Assembly (NCBI GenBank): GCA_964605095.1
Contig: CAZSBS010000087.1
Span: 1-17,222 of the forward strand
Source of the DNA: JAUWQU01 sp964605095
GTDB taxonomy: Bacteria; Planctomycetota; Phycisphaerae; SM23-33
Reading direction: 5' to 3'
DNA: 17,222 nucleotides
Under the pieces are notes generated by a model. That model ran no database searches. It was not told the origin of the DNA and was given only the letters and a program-made list of their open reading frames with translations. A program made the position numbers and the translations under genes. This document shows positions 1 through 8,432 of the stretch, in pieces (positions within the stretch are counted from its first letter, which is position 1; each line of letters begins with the position of its first letter).

Positions 1-1
1 C

Positions 2-2871
2 CTGGTTACCGTCTCGGTGCCCTACTACCAAGCGGTCGCACCGATCCTGGCGGTGCTGCATTTCACCGCCGGCGACGGCATCACACCGATCGGCGACATA
101 ACGGTCCAGCTTCTCCAGGGGCACGCCAACGAGTCCCTTGCGGCCATGGAGAGGTTCATCACACTAGCGACCACGGGCTACGACTCCGAGGGCACGGTGG
201 ACCCGACGGCCGACCCGTTCTACACGAACGTGCTGGTCCACCGCGTCATCGACGACTTCATGATCCAGACCGGCGACGCCGCCCTTGGCACCGGCACCGG
301 CGGCAGCCCGCTGGGCGTGCTCACCGACTCGTTCGACCCTGCCCTGGGCTTCCAGGGCATCGGCGTGCTGGCTATGGCCAATACCGGGGCAGCCAACTCC
401 AGCGACTGCCAATTCTTCATCACCGAGGACCCCACGACCTGGCTAAACGGCGGTTACATGATTTTCGGCCAGGTCATCAGCGGATGGGATGTCCTTCAGC
501 AGATCAGCGAGGTCCGCGTGGACGCCAACGACAAGCCCACGAGCGACATCCTCCTGGCCGGCGTCGACATCGTCTACGACACTTACCAGGACGCCACGCT
601 GGAGTTCACCGCCGACGCCACCTTCACCGGCTCGGCCGACATCACCATCACGCTTGACGACGGCAACGGCAACACGGTCCAGAAGGTCATCACCGTAACC
701 GCGGCCGGCGACCTCGGCACCCGCCCGACCGTTGACTTGCCGGTGAGCGAGACGATTATCCATCCGGGCAGCAGCGACCAGATCACCGCGACGTTCGTGG
801 ACGACTTGGGCGCGGCGGTCAAGAGTTGGATCGAGGCTGACGTGCCGGGGCTGGTTGGTTCGGTGGTGACGTATGATTCCGACACCGGCGTGATCTCGAT
901 CGACATCCCAGACAACTTCGACGTGCCGTCGTTCACCGTGACAGTCTACGCCGAAGAGGCCGGCGACTACGCGAACCTTACGGCCAGCACCGGCAAACTG
1001 CTTATCAACGTCGCGGGCAATCCGGTCATAGACGTGCCTGCCCCGCTCGTCCTGGCGCCCGGGCAGTCGCACCAATTCATGCCAACGCTGACCGACGACA
1101 GCCCGCGGGACATCATCTTTCTTTCGGCCGAGGCCGCCAACCCCAACGTGACGGTCACGCTCGACGCCGGGACAAACCAAGTCACCGTCGAGGCGGCGGC
1201 CGGGGCAGCAGGGCTTTACGCGGTGACCCTCTCCGCCATCGAGTCCGGGTTCAACAGCGACCTCGCGCCGACGACGAAGACCATGTGGGTCGTCGTCCAG
1301 AATGCCGACGACCCGCCTGCCATTGGCATGATCGATCTGCCCGGCGCCGCTCAGACCCGGGGCACGACGCTGGACAACAACATCCTTTACGTGGCCCGCG
1401 GCGACGCGGGACTGGCAGTGTACGACGTTTCCGATCCATCGGCGCCGGTGCTGATGTCCTCTCTCGACATCGGCGGCACGGCCTGGGACGTGCAGATACA
1501 GTACACCCAGCGAGCCGGCCAGGACGCGATTATCGCCTACGTCTCGATGATCTACGACGGCACGGCCGTGGTGGACGTGACAGACCCCGCCAACATCCTG
1601 TTGATCGACACGCTGGGCACCGGCGACGCCTCCATCAGCCTTCGCGTGATGGGAAATCTGCTCCTGCAATCGGACTGGACGTTCGGGCTTGTGGTCTGGG
1701 ACATCACCGATCCGGACAACATCCAGTGGACCCAGACGATCCAACAGGTCATCGCCGCGACGGCCACGGAAGCCGCCTACTACCTCGGCTATACCGTAGC
1801 CTGCGATGTCCAGGGCAACAAAGCTTACGTCGTCGACGCCAACGGCGCATTGTTCATCATAACTATCGCCACGCCGACGACGTACACGGTAAACTCCTAC
1901 TACGTGACCGACGGCAGGCCGTGGGACGTCGCCGTCCGGAACAACGTCGCATACATCCTTGACGAGTTCGAGGGGCTCATTGCTCTCGACGTGAAGAACC
2001 CGGCCGCGCCCAAGAAGATCTCTTCCCTGGCCATCTCCGAAATGGACTGGTCGAACCTGGCCGTCTCCGGCACGGAGGCCATCCTGAGCACGACGACCGG
2101 CTTCGAGTTCGTAGACATCTCCGACCCGGCCTACATGCGCGTCGAGTACGACTTCAACGGACCCACATATGGAGGTCAGCCGTCCATCGACGGCCGGGTG
2201 GCGGCGCTGCCCATGACGCAGGGAACCGGAGTTGTCATGGTCGATGCGGGGCAGTACGTCTATGATACGTATTTCAAGGGCACAAAGAAGTTCACGTTCC
2301 CCGACGGCCGGACCGCGACCATCACCGTAAGCGGGACCAACACCTACGTCCACGTCGTGCCGGACATGGACGACTTCAACATCATCGCCCGCCTGGAGGT
2401 CATCGGCGCGACCAAAACCTCCACCGTCTCGATCACCTCCACGGGCGGCGATGTGCAGATCCAGAACATCACCATCGACGGCCCGCTGAGGAGCTTCACC
2501 GCCAAGACCACCGACCTTATGGGCAACTTCTCCGCTGTCGGCATCGTGAACTCGCTGACCCTCGATGACGTCGCCGACGCCCATCTAATCGATATCAACA
2601 CCTCCGACGCCACACCGGCATCGACAGACAGCATCAGCCTGATTTTCGACCGCGTGGCTGACACCGCCATCAACACCCACGGCGTAAAGATTAATGCTAT
2701 TACCGCGACCGAATGGCTGGAAACCGGCGGGCCGGTCGAGGCCATCACCGCGCCGAGCATAACGAAGATCACCATCGTCGGCAGCACGCTCCAGGGCCTC
2801 GCGGGCGACTTCCAGGCCGACCTCGACCTCTCCGGCGAGGGCGCACCGTTGGGCAAGGTCCTCGGCACGGC
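2..2871 (+). CDS. Giant secreted cyclophilin / LVIVD-propeller / solenoid protein, part before the gap
   Basis: The reading frame is open from the left edge to the N gap, so both ends are missing; the GTG at 17 is only an internal codon. Numbering from base 2, residues about 16-195 are a cyclophilin-type peptidyl-prolyl isomerase. Arg81, Phe86, Gln89, Asn127 and Phe138 keep the spacing of the CypA active site (R55, F60, Q63, N102, F113), and Trp147 fits W121. The CypA His126 position is Tyr152, so activity may be altered. Residues about 200-440 look like Ig-like beta domains. Residues about 441-750 hold six or seven blades ending in motifs such as YDVSDPSAP, VDVTDPAN and WDITDPDN, typical of LVIVD-repeat beta-propellers. 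From about 765 a Thr/Ile/Gly-rich beta-solenoid begins. Such proteins are normally exported, but any signal peptide lies outside the window. I infer a cell-surface or extracellular role; substrate unknown. Confidence 0.85.
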
Positions 2872-2971
2872 NNNNNNNNNNNNNNNNNNNNNNNNNNNNN
2901 NNNNNNNNNNNNNNNNNNNNNNNNNNNNNNNNNNNNNNNNNNNNNNNNNNNNNNNNNNNNNNNNNNNNNNN
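2872..2971. other. Assembly gap (100 Ns)
   Basis: Exactly 100 consecutive Ns, the conventional placeholder for a gap of unknown length. The sequence on both sides encodes the same repeat (a GAP..KVLGTA motif). The reading frame changes from frame 2 before the gap to frame 1 after it, which an arbitrary gap length explains without a real frameshift. Confidence 0.97.
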
Positions 2972-4482
2972 GCGAGGGTGCGCCGACGAACAAGGTTCTC
3001 GGCACGGCCACCATCAAGGGCGCCGCTTCCGGCGACTGGACGCTGACGACCGGCAACACGGGCATCATCAAGGCAGGCTCGACGGCGGACAGTTTCGCCA
3101 TGGCGGCGGCTGGGCTTGTCGCCGGCGTCGATGTCGCAGCCGACCTGTTGGGCGACCTGACGGCGAACAAGTTCACGAAGATCTCCGCCAAGGGCAATCT
3201 CGGCGCGGGCATTCACGTCACGGGCGACCCGGCCCGGCAGGACGTGACAATCGGCACGCTAGCGGTAGGTACGATGAGCAACCTCGTGCTGGACATTGCC
3301 GGCAGCATCGGCACGATGACAGCCGGCGTCGTGACGGACGTCTCGCTGACGCTTTCGGGCGGCATCAACACAATGACCGTCACGGAGTGGGACAACGCCG
3401 ACGGCCTGGCCGACAGAATCACGGCCGGGTGGATCGGCACGATGAAGACCCTCAAGGACTACAAGCTCCCGGCGGTCAAGGGCGACTTCGAGGCGTCGCT
3501 GGACCTTACGGGCGTGGGCGCCCCGGCCGGCAAGGTTCTGGGCGCGGCCACCATCGCCGGAAGCGTCAAGAGCACGAACGCCGACGCGAGCAGGCTCAAC
3601 TGGAACCTGGCCGGGCAGACCGGCGCGGTCACTATCGGCGGGGCCGTGGACGCCCTGACGGCCCACGCGGGCAAGATGACCAGCTTCCAGGCCGGCGCGG
3701 TCAACGACGCCGAACTGACGGTCGATGACGTGCTCGGCTCGGTCAAGGCGTTCTGCTGGAACGCCGGGAAGATCGAGGCCGACAAGATCGGCACGCTTTC
3801 GGTCACGGGCAGCACGGTCGCCGGGGCGCCCGTGACGGGCGACTTCGCCGCGGACCTGACGATCAAGGGCCTGAATGTAACGACAGGCCCGCTTCTGGGC
3901 ACCGCCACGATAGCCCACGACGTTACCGGCGGGACATGGACAATCGGCGACGCCGCCATGGCGGCCTTCACGGGCAACACCGTCACCACCATCACGGTCA
4001 ACCACGACGTTACGGACGGCGCGTGGATGATCTTCGGCAGCGCCGGCACGCTCAATATCAACGGCACGGCGACGAACAGCATGATCCGCGCCTCGGGCAC
4101 GATAACCGCGCTGAACCTCGGGGCCACCGACGGCAGCGAGTTCCAGGCGGGCGTCACGGTGGAAAAAGCCTCGGCGGACATGCTTGTCAGCGACGTCGCC
4201 GCCGCCGGGGCGATCAAGACGATCAATGTCAAGGGTTGGTACGTCCCGGCCAGCCAGCCCCAGGTGTTCTTCGTCCAGAACAGCAGTTTCCTTGCCGGGC
4301 AGATCGGCACGGTGAGCTTCACCAACGCGGCCGGGATGGGCTCATTCGACATCTACGTGCCCGACCCGGCAACGGGCGTCAAGAGCGTCCACAACACCGA
4401 CAACCGCACCCCGGCCAACAGTTGGACCTGGCCTAACGTCAAATGGGTCGGCTCCTCGCCGATTACCGCCATCGCGACGTAG
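2972..4482 (+). CDS. Giant secreted protein, C-terminal beta-solenoid part after the gap
   Basis: This is the continuation of the protein that runs into the gap: it re-enters with the same GAP..KVLGTA repeat and has the same composition (Gly, Ala, Thr, Val, Asp-rich, almost no Cys). It consists of irregular tandem beta repeats. One unit contains GDFEASLDLTGVGAPAGKVL, closely matching GDFQADLDLSGEGAPLGKVL just before the gap, and a weaker copy (GDFAADLTIKGLN..) follows. Short IGT.TVTG-like strands recur, as in parallel beta-helix or solenoid proteins. The TAG at 4480-4482 ends the frame after WVGSSPITAIAT. No PEP-CTERM, LPXTG, dockerin or transmembrane anchor is visible at this end. A coding-like stretch in another frame follows at once (4485-4610), so the apparent stop may not be the original C-terminus. 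Function is probably structural or adhesive, by inference only. Confidence 0.8.
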
Positions 4483-4484
4483 GC

Positions 4485-4610
4485 GACGCGCGATGGCACG
4501 CCTTGCGGGCATCGTCGGACGGCACGGGTATGTCATTCGTGGCCGTGGCGTCGGAAATCGCCGACCCGGCGGACATGTCGGTGGTCGTCGGGCTGGCGAC
4601 GAACACGTAG
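4485..4610 (+). other. Coding-like tail in a different frame after the giant gene's stop
   Basis: In frame 3, 41 codons run open from 4485 to TAG-TAA at 4608-4613, and 36 of the 41 end in G or C, as in neighbouring real genes. The peptide (containing DARWHALRASSDGTGM and ADMSVVVGLATNT) has a normal protein composition, but there is no good start or ribosome site. It could be the true C-terminus of the giant protein displaced by a frameshift, or a decayed remnant. A minus-strand frame shares the same third positions, so codon bias alone cannot prove the direction. Confidence 0.3.
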
Positions 4611-4692
4611 TAAACGGGTTTGCGTTTAGCGTTTAGAGGCTGCCAGCGGGAAGGGAAAGGACCCGGAGCTTGTCCGAGCCTGCCGGGCCGAA

Positions 4693-4752
4693 AAGACAAA
4701 ACAGGTGTCAAGCATCTGACGGCGGTCGTATACTTCGGCTGCGGTTTGTCTT
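4693..4752 (+). ncRNA. Possible structured leader RNA (three-way junction)
   Basis: An outer stem AAGACAAA (4693-4700) pairs perfectly with TTTGTCTT (4745-4752). Inside it CAGGTG (4702-4707) pairs with CATCTG (4713-4718, one G-U) over a 5-nt loop. GCGGTCG (4722-4728) pairs with CGGCTGC (4736-4742, two G-U) over a 7-nt loop. Together they form a compact three-way junction 94 nt before the ATG at 4846. I do not recognise it as a known riboswitch. An 8-bp inverted repeat can arise by chance in an interval of this size, so this is a candidate only. Confidence 0.2.
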
Positions 4753-4832
4753 GCCGCACGGATTCGGCGTTTCCGGCGTCGGAAAAAGGCCGGAGTAAGT
4801 GGGTGTAAGTGCAGGTCCGGGTATCTATTCCC

Positions 4833-4838
4833 AGGGAG
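4833..4838 (+). promoter_or_regulatory. Ribosome binding site AGGGAG
   Basis: AGGGAG lies 7 nt before the ATG at 4846. It supports that start, which also begins a well-formed signal peptide. Confidence 0.65.
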
Positions 4839-4845
4839 ACCAGGA

Positions 4846-7635
4846 ATGAGGCGCGTCAGACGAGGTGTGGGGTATTTTGTGTCTGTCATCGTTATTTCTG
4901 CGGCGGCGCTGTCGCCGGCGGCGGGGGCACTGGCCCAACAGGGCCATGCGATTACCGACGAGGCCGTCCAGCAAGCCATCGAAAAGGGCGTGAAGTTCCT
5001 CTGGTCGACACAGTTGGGTGACGGAAGCTGGGCCAATATAAATGCCTCGAACGTCTCGGTCAACGGCAAGCCGCTACCCATGGAATACAGGGTCGGCCCG
5101 ACGGCCATTTGCGTGTACGCCCTTCTGGAAAGCGGCGTAAACCCGTCCGAGCCGAAGATGGCCAAAGCCCTGGAGTACCTGGCCAAGGAGCAGTCGGAGA
5201 TGACGTACGGTCTGGCGTTCCGCTCGCTGGCCTACTCGGCCGCGCTCGCCAAGGACGCCAAGCTGACGAAGGTGCAGAAGCTGCTTCGCCAGGACGCCAA
5301 GGCGCTGATCCTGGGCATGCAGAAAGAAGGCGGGTACTCGTACTACTGCCGCCCGGAGAACACCGTTTCGGCGCCCACTGTTCGCGGCGCGCCGGCCCAG
5401 CCGAACTTGAGATTCATGCCTGACCATTCCAACTGCCAGTACGGGCTGCTGGGCGTCTGGGCGGCGGCGCTTCGCAACGAGGAGATACCGAGGCAGTACT
5501 GGGACATCACCCTGAAGTTCTGGCTTGGGCGTCAGAACGCCGACGGCGGATGGGGCTATGCCATGGAATCCCGCAAGGAATCGGAGATCTCGATGGCGCT
5601 GGCGGGCCTGGCCAGCATTTACGTCTGCATAGACAACCTCCACAACGCGGCCAGCCTCACCTGCAAGGGCAACCAGGAGATCCCAGCCGTCCAGAAGGCG
5701 ATGAACTACGTCTCGGCGCACTTCAACGAAATCCCCAACCGGTCCTGGTTTTACTACGGCATGTACGGCGCCGAGCGGGTGGCCTTCGCCACGGGCTACA
5801 AGTACTTCGGCCAGCACGACTGGTACAAGGAGGGGCGTCGCGAGATCCTGGCCCGCCAGGAGCCTGACGGCTCGTGGAACGTTGGCGCCGGGCCCCACGG
5901 CGGCGGAAAGAACACATCCACGTCGTACGCCCTGCTGTTCCTGCTTCGCGGCAGCAGGCCGGTGGTCTTCAACAGGCTCGAACACGACGGCGACTGGAAC
6001 AACCGACCACGAAGCCTGGCAAACCTTACACAGTGGTTCTCCAACGAGTTCGAGAACGACCTGCACTGGCAGATCGTCAGCTTCAAGAGCAAGGTCGAAC
6101 AGTGGCACGACGCCCCACTGCTGGTCATCACCGGGGCGACCGACCCGAAATTCACCGACGAGCAGATCGAGCAGCTCCGTGCTTTCGTCAACCAGGGAGG
6201 GACCATCTTCAGCCTGGCTGAGTGCGGAAGCGTGGCCTTCAAGAATGGAATCCGCGGCGTCTACGAAAAGCTCTTCCCCGGAAAGCAGCTCAAGCTTCTG
6301 CCGAGAGACCACGCGATCTACAAGACCCAGTACCCGCTTTTTGGCCAGCCGCAGCTTATGGAAATATCCAACGGCGTTCGCCCACTGGCGATCCACACCG
6401 ACATCGACCTGGTCCGGTCATGGCAGGCCGGACAGTTCCGCATGAATCCGGCGTACTTCAAGGCGGCCGCCAACATCGTCGCCTACACCAACCACAAGGC
6501 CGCGCTGGCCGGCCTGCTCCACAGCCGGGGCACCTCGCCCTGGCCCGAGCCGCCCACGAGGCAGCCCCGGATAACGGTGCAGATCGCCAGGCTCAAACAC
6601 AACGCAAACTGCGACCCCGAGCCGCTGGCGTACGAACGCTTCGCCAGACTTATCGGCCAGGAGCAGGGAATAAAGGTCGAGGCCGCCGGACCAATCGAGA
6701 TATCCGAACTGGCCTCGAGCAAGGCCAAACTGGCCGCCATGACCGGAACGGGCAAGCTCGAACTGGACGCCGCCCAGAAGGCCGCCCTCAAGGGCTGGCT
6801 CGAGGCCGGCGGAACACTGCTGGTGGACGCGGCCGGGGGAAATGAGGAATTCGCCAAGTCCGCCGAGGCAGCCATGCTGGATGTTTGCGGCCGGGCCGCT
6901 ATGAAGGTCGTGGCCTCCAGCGCGGATGTTTACAACGTGAAGGGCTTGGAGATTACCCAGGCGGGCTATCGTCACGAGCCATCGGGCGCCCCCCGGCTTC
7001 GGACGATCATAATCAAGGAGCGCATGGCTGTCTTCTTCAGCCGGGACGACATCACGGCCGGACTGATCGGCGTCATGTGCCAGACGATCAACGGCTACAC
7101 TCCCACGACGGCGCAGGCCCTGGTCCGCAACCTTGTCATCATGACCAGCGGCCAGGCCGCGGCGTCGCAAGGCGCGGGCGCTGCTGCCGGCACGGGCGGG
7201 GCGGGGGCGCTTGACCGGTCCAATTTCGTCGCGACGGCCTGCACGCGGAACGACCAGGCCGGCAAGGCCGTCGACGGCGACAAGAAGACCAAGTGGGACA
7301 CCGGCAGGCCCATGAAGGAAGGCGACTGGTTCCAGGTGGACCTCGGCGAGGTGGTGCAGATCAAATCGGTCATGCTGGACACGCGCGAGTCCCCGAAGGA
7401 CTTCCCCAAGACCTTCAAGATATCCCTCTCGCCCGACGGCACGAATTGGGCGTCAGGCAATCAGGCCTTTCCGGGCGGCCCGGCACAGCAGGTGAATTTC
7501 CAGGCCGGATTGCGGATGCGTTTCATACGCGTCGAGGTCGTCAGCGTGGACGGCGATCAGCCATGGTCCATCCACGAGATCGACGTGAAAACCGGCAACG
7601 CCAAAGACGCTGCCAAAGGCGCCGGCAAAAAGTAA
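4846..7635 (+). CDS. Secreted protein: squalene-cyclase-like repeats, two DUF4159-like segments, discoidin domain
   Basis: 929 residues. The N-terminus (MRRVRRG, hydrophobic core, GALA-QQ) is a Sec signal peptide with likely cleavage after Ala30. Residues about 45-350 carry prenyltransferase/squalene-oxidase-type alpha-barrel repeats with QLGDGSW (about 57), MQKEGGYSY (159), RQNADGGWGY (230) and RQEPDGSW (337). The DXDD acid motif of true triterpene cyclases is absent, so cyclase activity is unlikely. Residues about 374-560 (FNRLEHDGDWNNRPRSL.., LLVITGATDPKFT.., VNQGGTIFS) match the DUF4159 pattern. Residues about 575-765 repeat the layout (IARLKHNANCDPEPLAYERF, LEAGGTLLVDAAGG, VFFSRDDITAGLIG), giving a second DUF4159-like unit. 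A Gly/Ala linker leads to a C-terminal F5/8 type C (discoidin) domain (about 788-920; KAVDGDKKTKWDTG, WFQVDLGEV, RFIRVEVV), which usually binds glycans or surfaces. DUF4159 function is unknown. I infer a periplasmic or cell-surface protein. Confidence 0.88.
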   Translation: MRRVRRGVGYFVSVIVISAAALSPAAGALAQQGHAITDEAVQQAIEKGVKFLWSTQLGDGSWANINASNVSVNGKPLPMEYRVGPTAICVYALLESGVNPSEPKMAKALEYLAKEQSEMTYGLAFRSLAYSAALAKDAKLTKVQKLLRQDAKALILGMQKEGGYSYYCRPENTVSAPTVRGAPAQPNLRFMPDHSNCQYGLLGVWAAALRNEEIPRQYWDITLKFWLGRQNADGGWGYAMESRKESEISMALAGLASIYVCIDNLHNAASLTCKGNQEIPAVQKAMNYVSAHFNEIPNRSWFYYGMYGAERVAFATGYKYFGQHDWYKEGRREILARQEPDGSWNVGAGPHGGGKNTSTSYALLFLLRGSRPVVFNRLEHDGDWNNRPRSLANLTQWFSNEFENDLHWQIVSFKSKVEQWHDAPLLVITGATDPKFTDEQIEQLRAFVNQGGTIFSLAECGSVAFKNGIRGVYEKLFPGKQLKLLPRDHAIYKTQYPLFGQPQLMEISNGVRPLAIHTDIDLVRSWQAGQFRMNPAYFKAAANIVAYTNHKAALAGLLHSRGTSPWPEPPTRQPRITVQIARLKHNANCDPEPLAYERFARLIGQEQGIKVEAAGPIEISELASSKAKLAAMTGTGKLELDAAQKAALKGWLEAGGTLLVDAAGGNEEFAKSAEAAMLDVCGRAAMKVVASSADVYNVKGLEITQAGYRHEPSGAPRLRTIIIKERMAVFFSRDDITAGLIGVMCQTINGYTPTTAQALVRNLVIMTSGQAAASQGAGAAAGTGGAGALDRSNFVATACTRNDQAGKAVDGDKKTKWDTGRPMKEGDWFQVDLGEVVQIKSVMLDTRESPKDFPKTFKISLSPDGTNWASGNQAFPGGPAQQVNFQAGLRMRFIRVEVVSVDGDQPWSIHEIDVKTGNAKDAAKGAGKK

Positions 7636-7661
7636 AATACTCAAAGTGACCGATTTCAAAA

Positions 7662-7674
7662 GCCCCGAAGGGGC
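7662..7674. repeat. Small hairpin GCCCC-GAA-GGGGC
   Basis: A perfect 5-bp stem with a 3-nt loop 27 nt after the stop at 7635. On the minus strand it is followed by TTTTG, as a weak terminator would be. On the plus strand, where the gene is read, no T-run follows, so I do not call it the terminator of the upstream gene. Confidence 0.4.
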
Positions 7675-7851
7675 GAAAGAAAGACGCGTCATTGGCAAGG
7701 GCGCATGGGGCCTTTGTGCTAAGAAACGCGCTTGCACTCGCGACAGCCGCTGGTATTGAAGATGGGACTTCAGGCATCTAGGCAGTTGCTTGGTGCCACC
7801 GAGGCCGTGGTGCCTTTATTGCCTGGCCCCTTGGCGCGAGACGTTCTACGG

Positions 7852-7944
7852 GAGCCCCTGGGGCGACTGGCAGTAGCCACGGGCGAAGCGCAGCGAAGCC
7901 CGTGGCGGCTGGGGTCGTGTTCATTAGAGCCCCCTGGGCGACTG
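7852..7944 (+). repeat. Left composite palindromic module of the IS200-like element
   Basis: 18-mer GAGCCCCTGGGGCGACTG at 7852-7869 and its near direct repeat GAGCCCCCTGGGCGACTG at 7927-7944 (16/18 identical) flank a hairpin at 7876-7906. The hairpin stem GCCACGGGC/GCCCGTGGC is a perfect 9 bp around a 13-nt loop. GTAG overlaps the 5' foot of the stem. The module ends 16 nt before the transposase ribosome site, so it is also part of the gene's leader. Confidence 0.8.
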
Positions 7945-7960
7945 AAAGCTCCGGCAAAGG

Positions 7961-7966
7961 AAAGGA
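7961..7966 (+). promoter_or_regulatory. Ribosome binding site AAAGGA of the transposase
   Basis: AAAGGA, preceded by another AAAGG, lies 7 nt before the ATG at 7974. It fixes the start at MGHTYSN rather than at the longer in-frame GTG at 7902, which falls inside the hairpin. Confidence 0.7.
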
Positions 7967-7973
7967 CCATCCC

Positions 7974-8426
7974 ATGGGGCACACATACTCCAACCTGCTG
8001 ATTCACGTCATCTTTTCGACGAAGGACCGTCGCCCAATGATTGAGGCCGATTTTTCCCATCGCCTGCACGAGTACCTCTGTGGCCTGGCGCGGGATGAAT
8101 TCGGCAAGGCCATCAAGGTCGGAGGAACCGAAGACCACATCCACGGACTGATCTCACTCCGCACGGACGTGGCCGTCGCCCGGGCCATGAACCGGTGGAA
8201 GAGCCTATCTACCGGCTGGATACACAAGACGTTTTCAGGCGCGGAAGCTTTCGCATGGCAGGCCGGTTATGGCGCGTTCAGCGTCAGCCAATCCAACGTG
8301 GCCGGGGTGATTGCATACATTGAAAGGCAGGCCGAACACCATACCCGCCGCACCTTCCAGGAGGAGTTTATCGAGTTCCTTGAGCGTCACCATGTGCAAT
8401 TCGACCCGGCGCACATCTGGGACTGA
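7974..8426 (+). CDS. tnpA: IS200/IS605-family (RAYT-like) HUH transposase
   Basis: 150 residues, the usual size of a single-domain Y1 transposase. The HUH metal-binding motif is His55-Ile56-His57 in TEDHIHGL. The catalytic helix has Tyr115 in VIAYIERQAEHH with Gln119 four residues on, matching the Tyr/Gln spacing of IS608 TnpA (Y127, Q131). The N-terminal SNLLIHVIFSTKDRR and the C-terminal WQAGYGAFSVSQSN blocks are typical of this family. It cuts and rejoins single-stranded DNA through a 5'-phosphotyrosine link, recognising hairpins such as those on either side. No TnpB or other passenger gene is present. It is full length with no frameshift, so it may be active. IS200 transposase and domesticated RAYT are hard to separate by eye; the flanking REP-like hairpins favour a RAYT-type arrangement. 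Confidence 0.93.
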   Translation: MGHTYSNLLIHVIFSTKDRRPMIEADFSHRLHEYLCGLARDEFGKAIKVGGTEDHIHGLISLRTDVAVARAMNRWKSLSTGWIHKTFSGAEAFAWQAGYGAFSVSQSNVAGVIAYIERQAEHHTRRTFQEEFIEFLERHHVQFDPAHIWD

Positions 8427-8432
8427 AGGTGT

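Larger units (their letters stand above)
4483..4845 (+). other. Intergenic region upstream of the DUF4159 gene
   Basis: 363 bp without a convincing complete gene. It holds the frame-3 coding-like tail (4485-4610), a short tandem repeat GTTTAGCGTTTAG near 4624-4636, a possible three-way-junction RNA fold (4693-4752), and a small hairpin TTTCCG-GCGT-CGGAAA at 4770-4785. A TATACT hexamer at 4729-4734 resembles a -10 box but has no decent -35 partner, so I do not call a promoter. The leader of the downstream gene must begin somewhere in this interval unless it is read through from the giant gene. Confidence 0.5.

Noticed and set aside
443..2584. 713-residue open frame on the minus strand
   Set aside because: It is antisense to the cyclophilin/propeller coding region and is Asp/Gly/Arg/Val-rich without recognisable motifs.
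4729..4734. TATACT as a -10 promoter box
   Set aside because: The bases 16-18 nt upstream (GTCAAG, TGTCAA) do not resemble a -35 box, and the hexamer falls in a predicted hairpin loop.
4626..5186. 186-residue minus-strand open frame over the DUF4159 gene start
   Set aside because: It overlaps the signal peptide and first repeats of a well-supported gene and shows no motifs or ribosome site.
4846..5890. True squalene-hopene or triterpene cyclase
   Set aside because: The repeats resemble the family, but the DXDD catalytic motif is absent and the barrel is fused to DUF4159 and discoidin segments.
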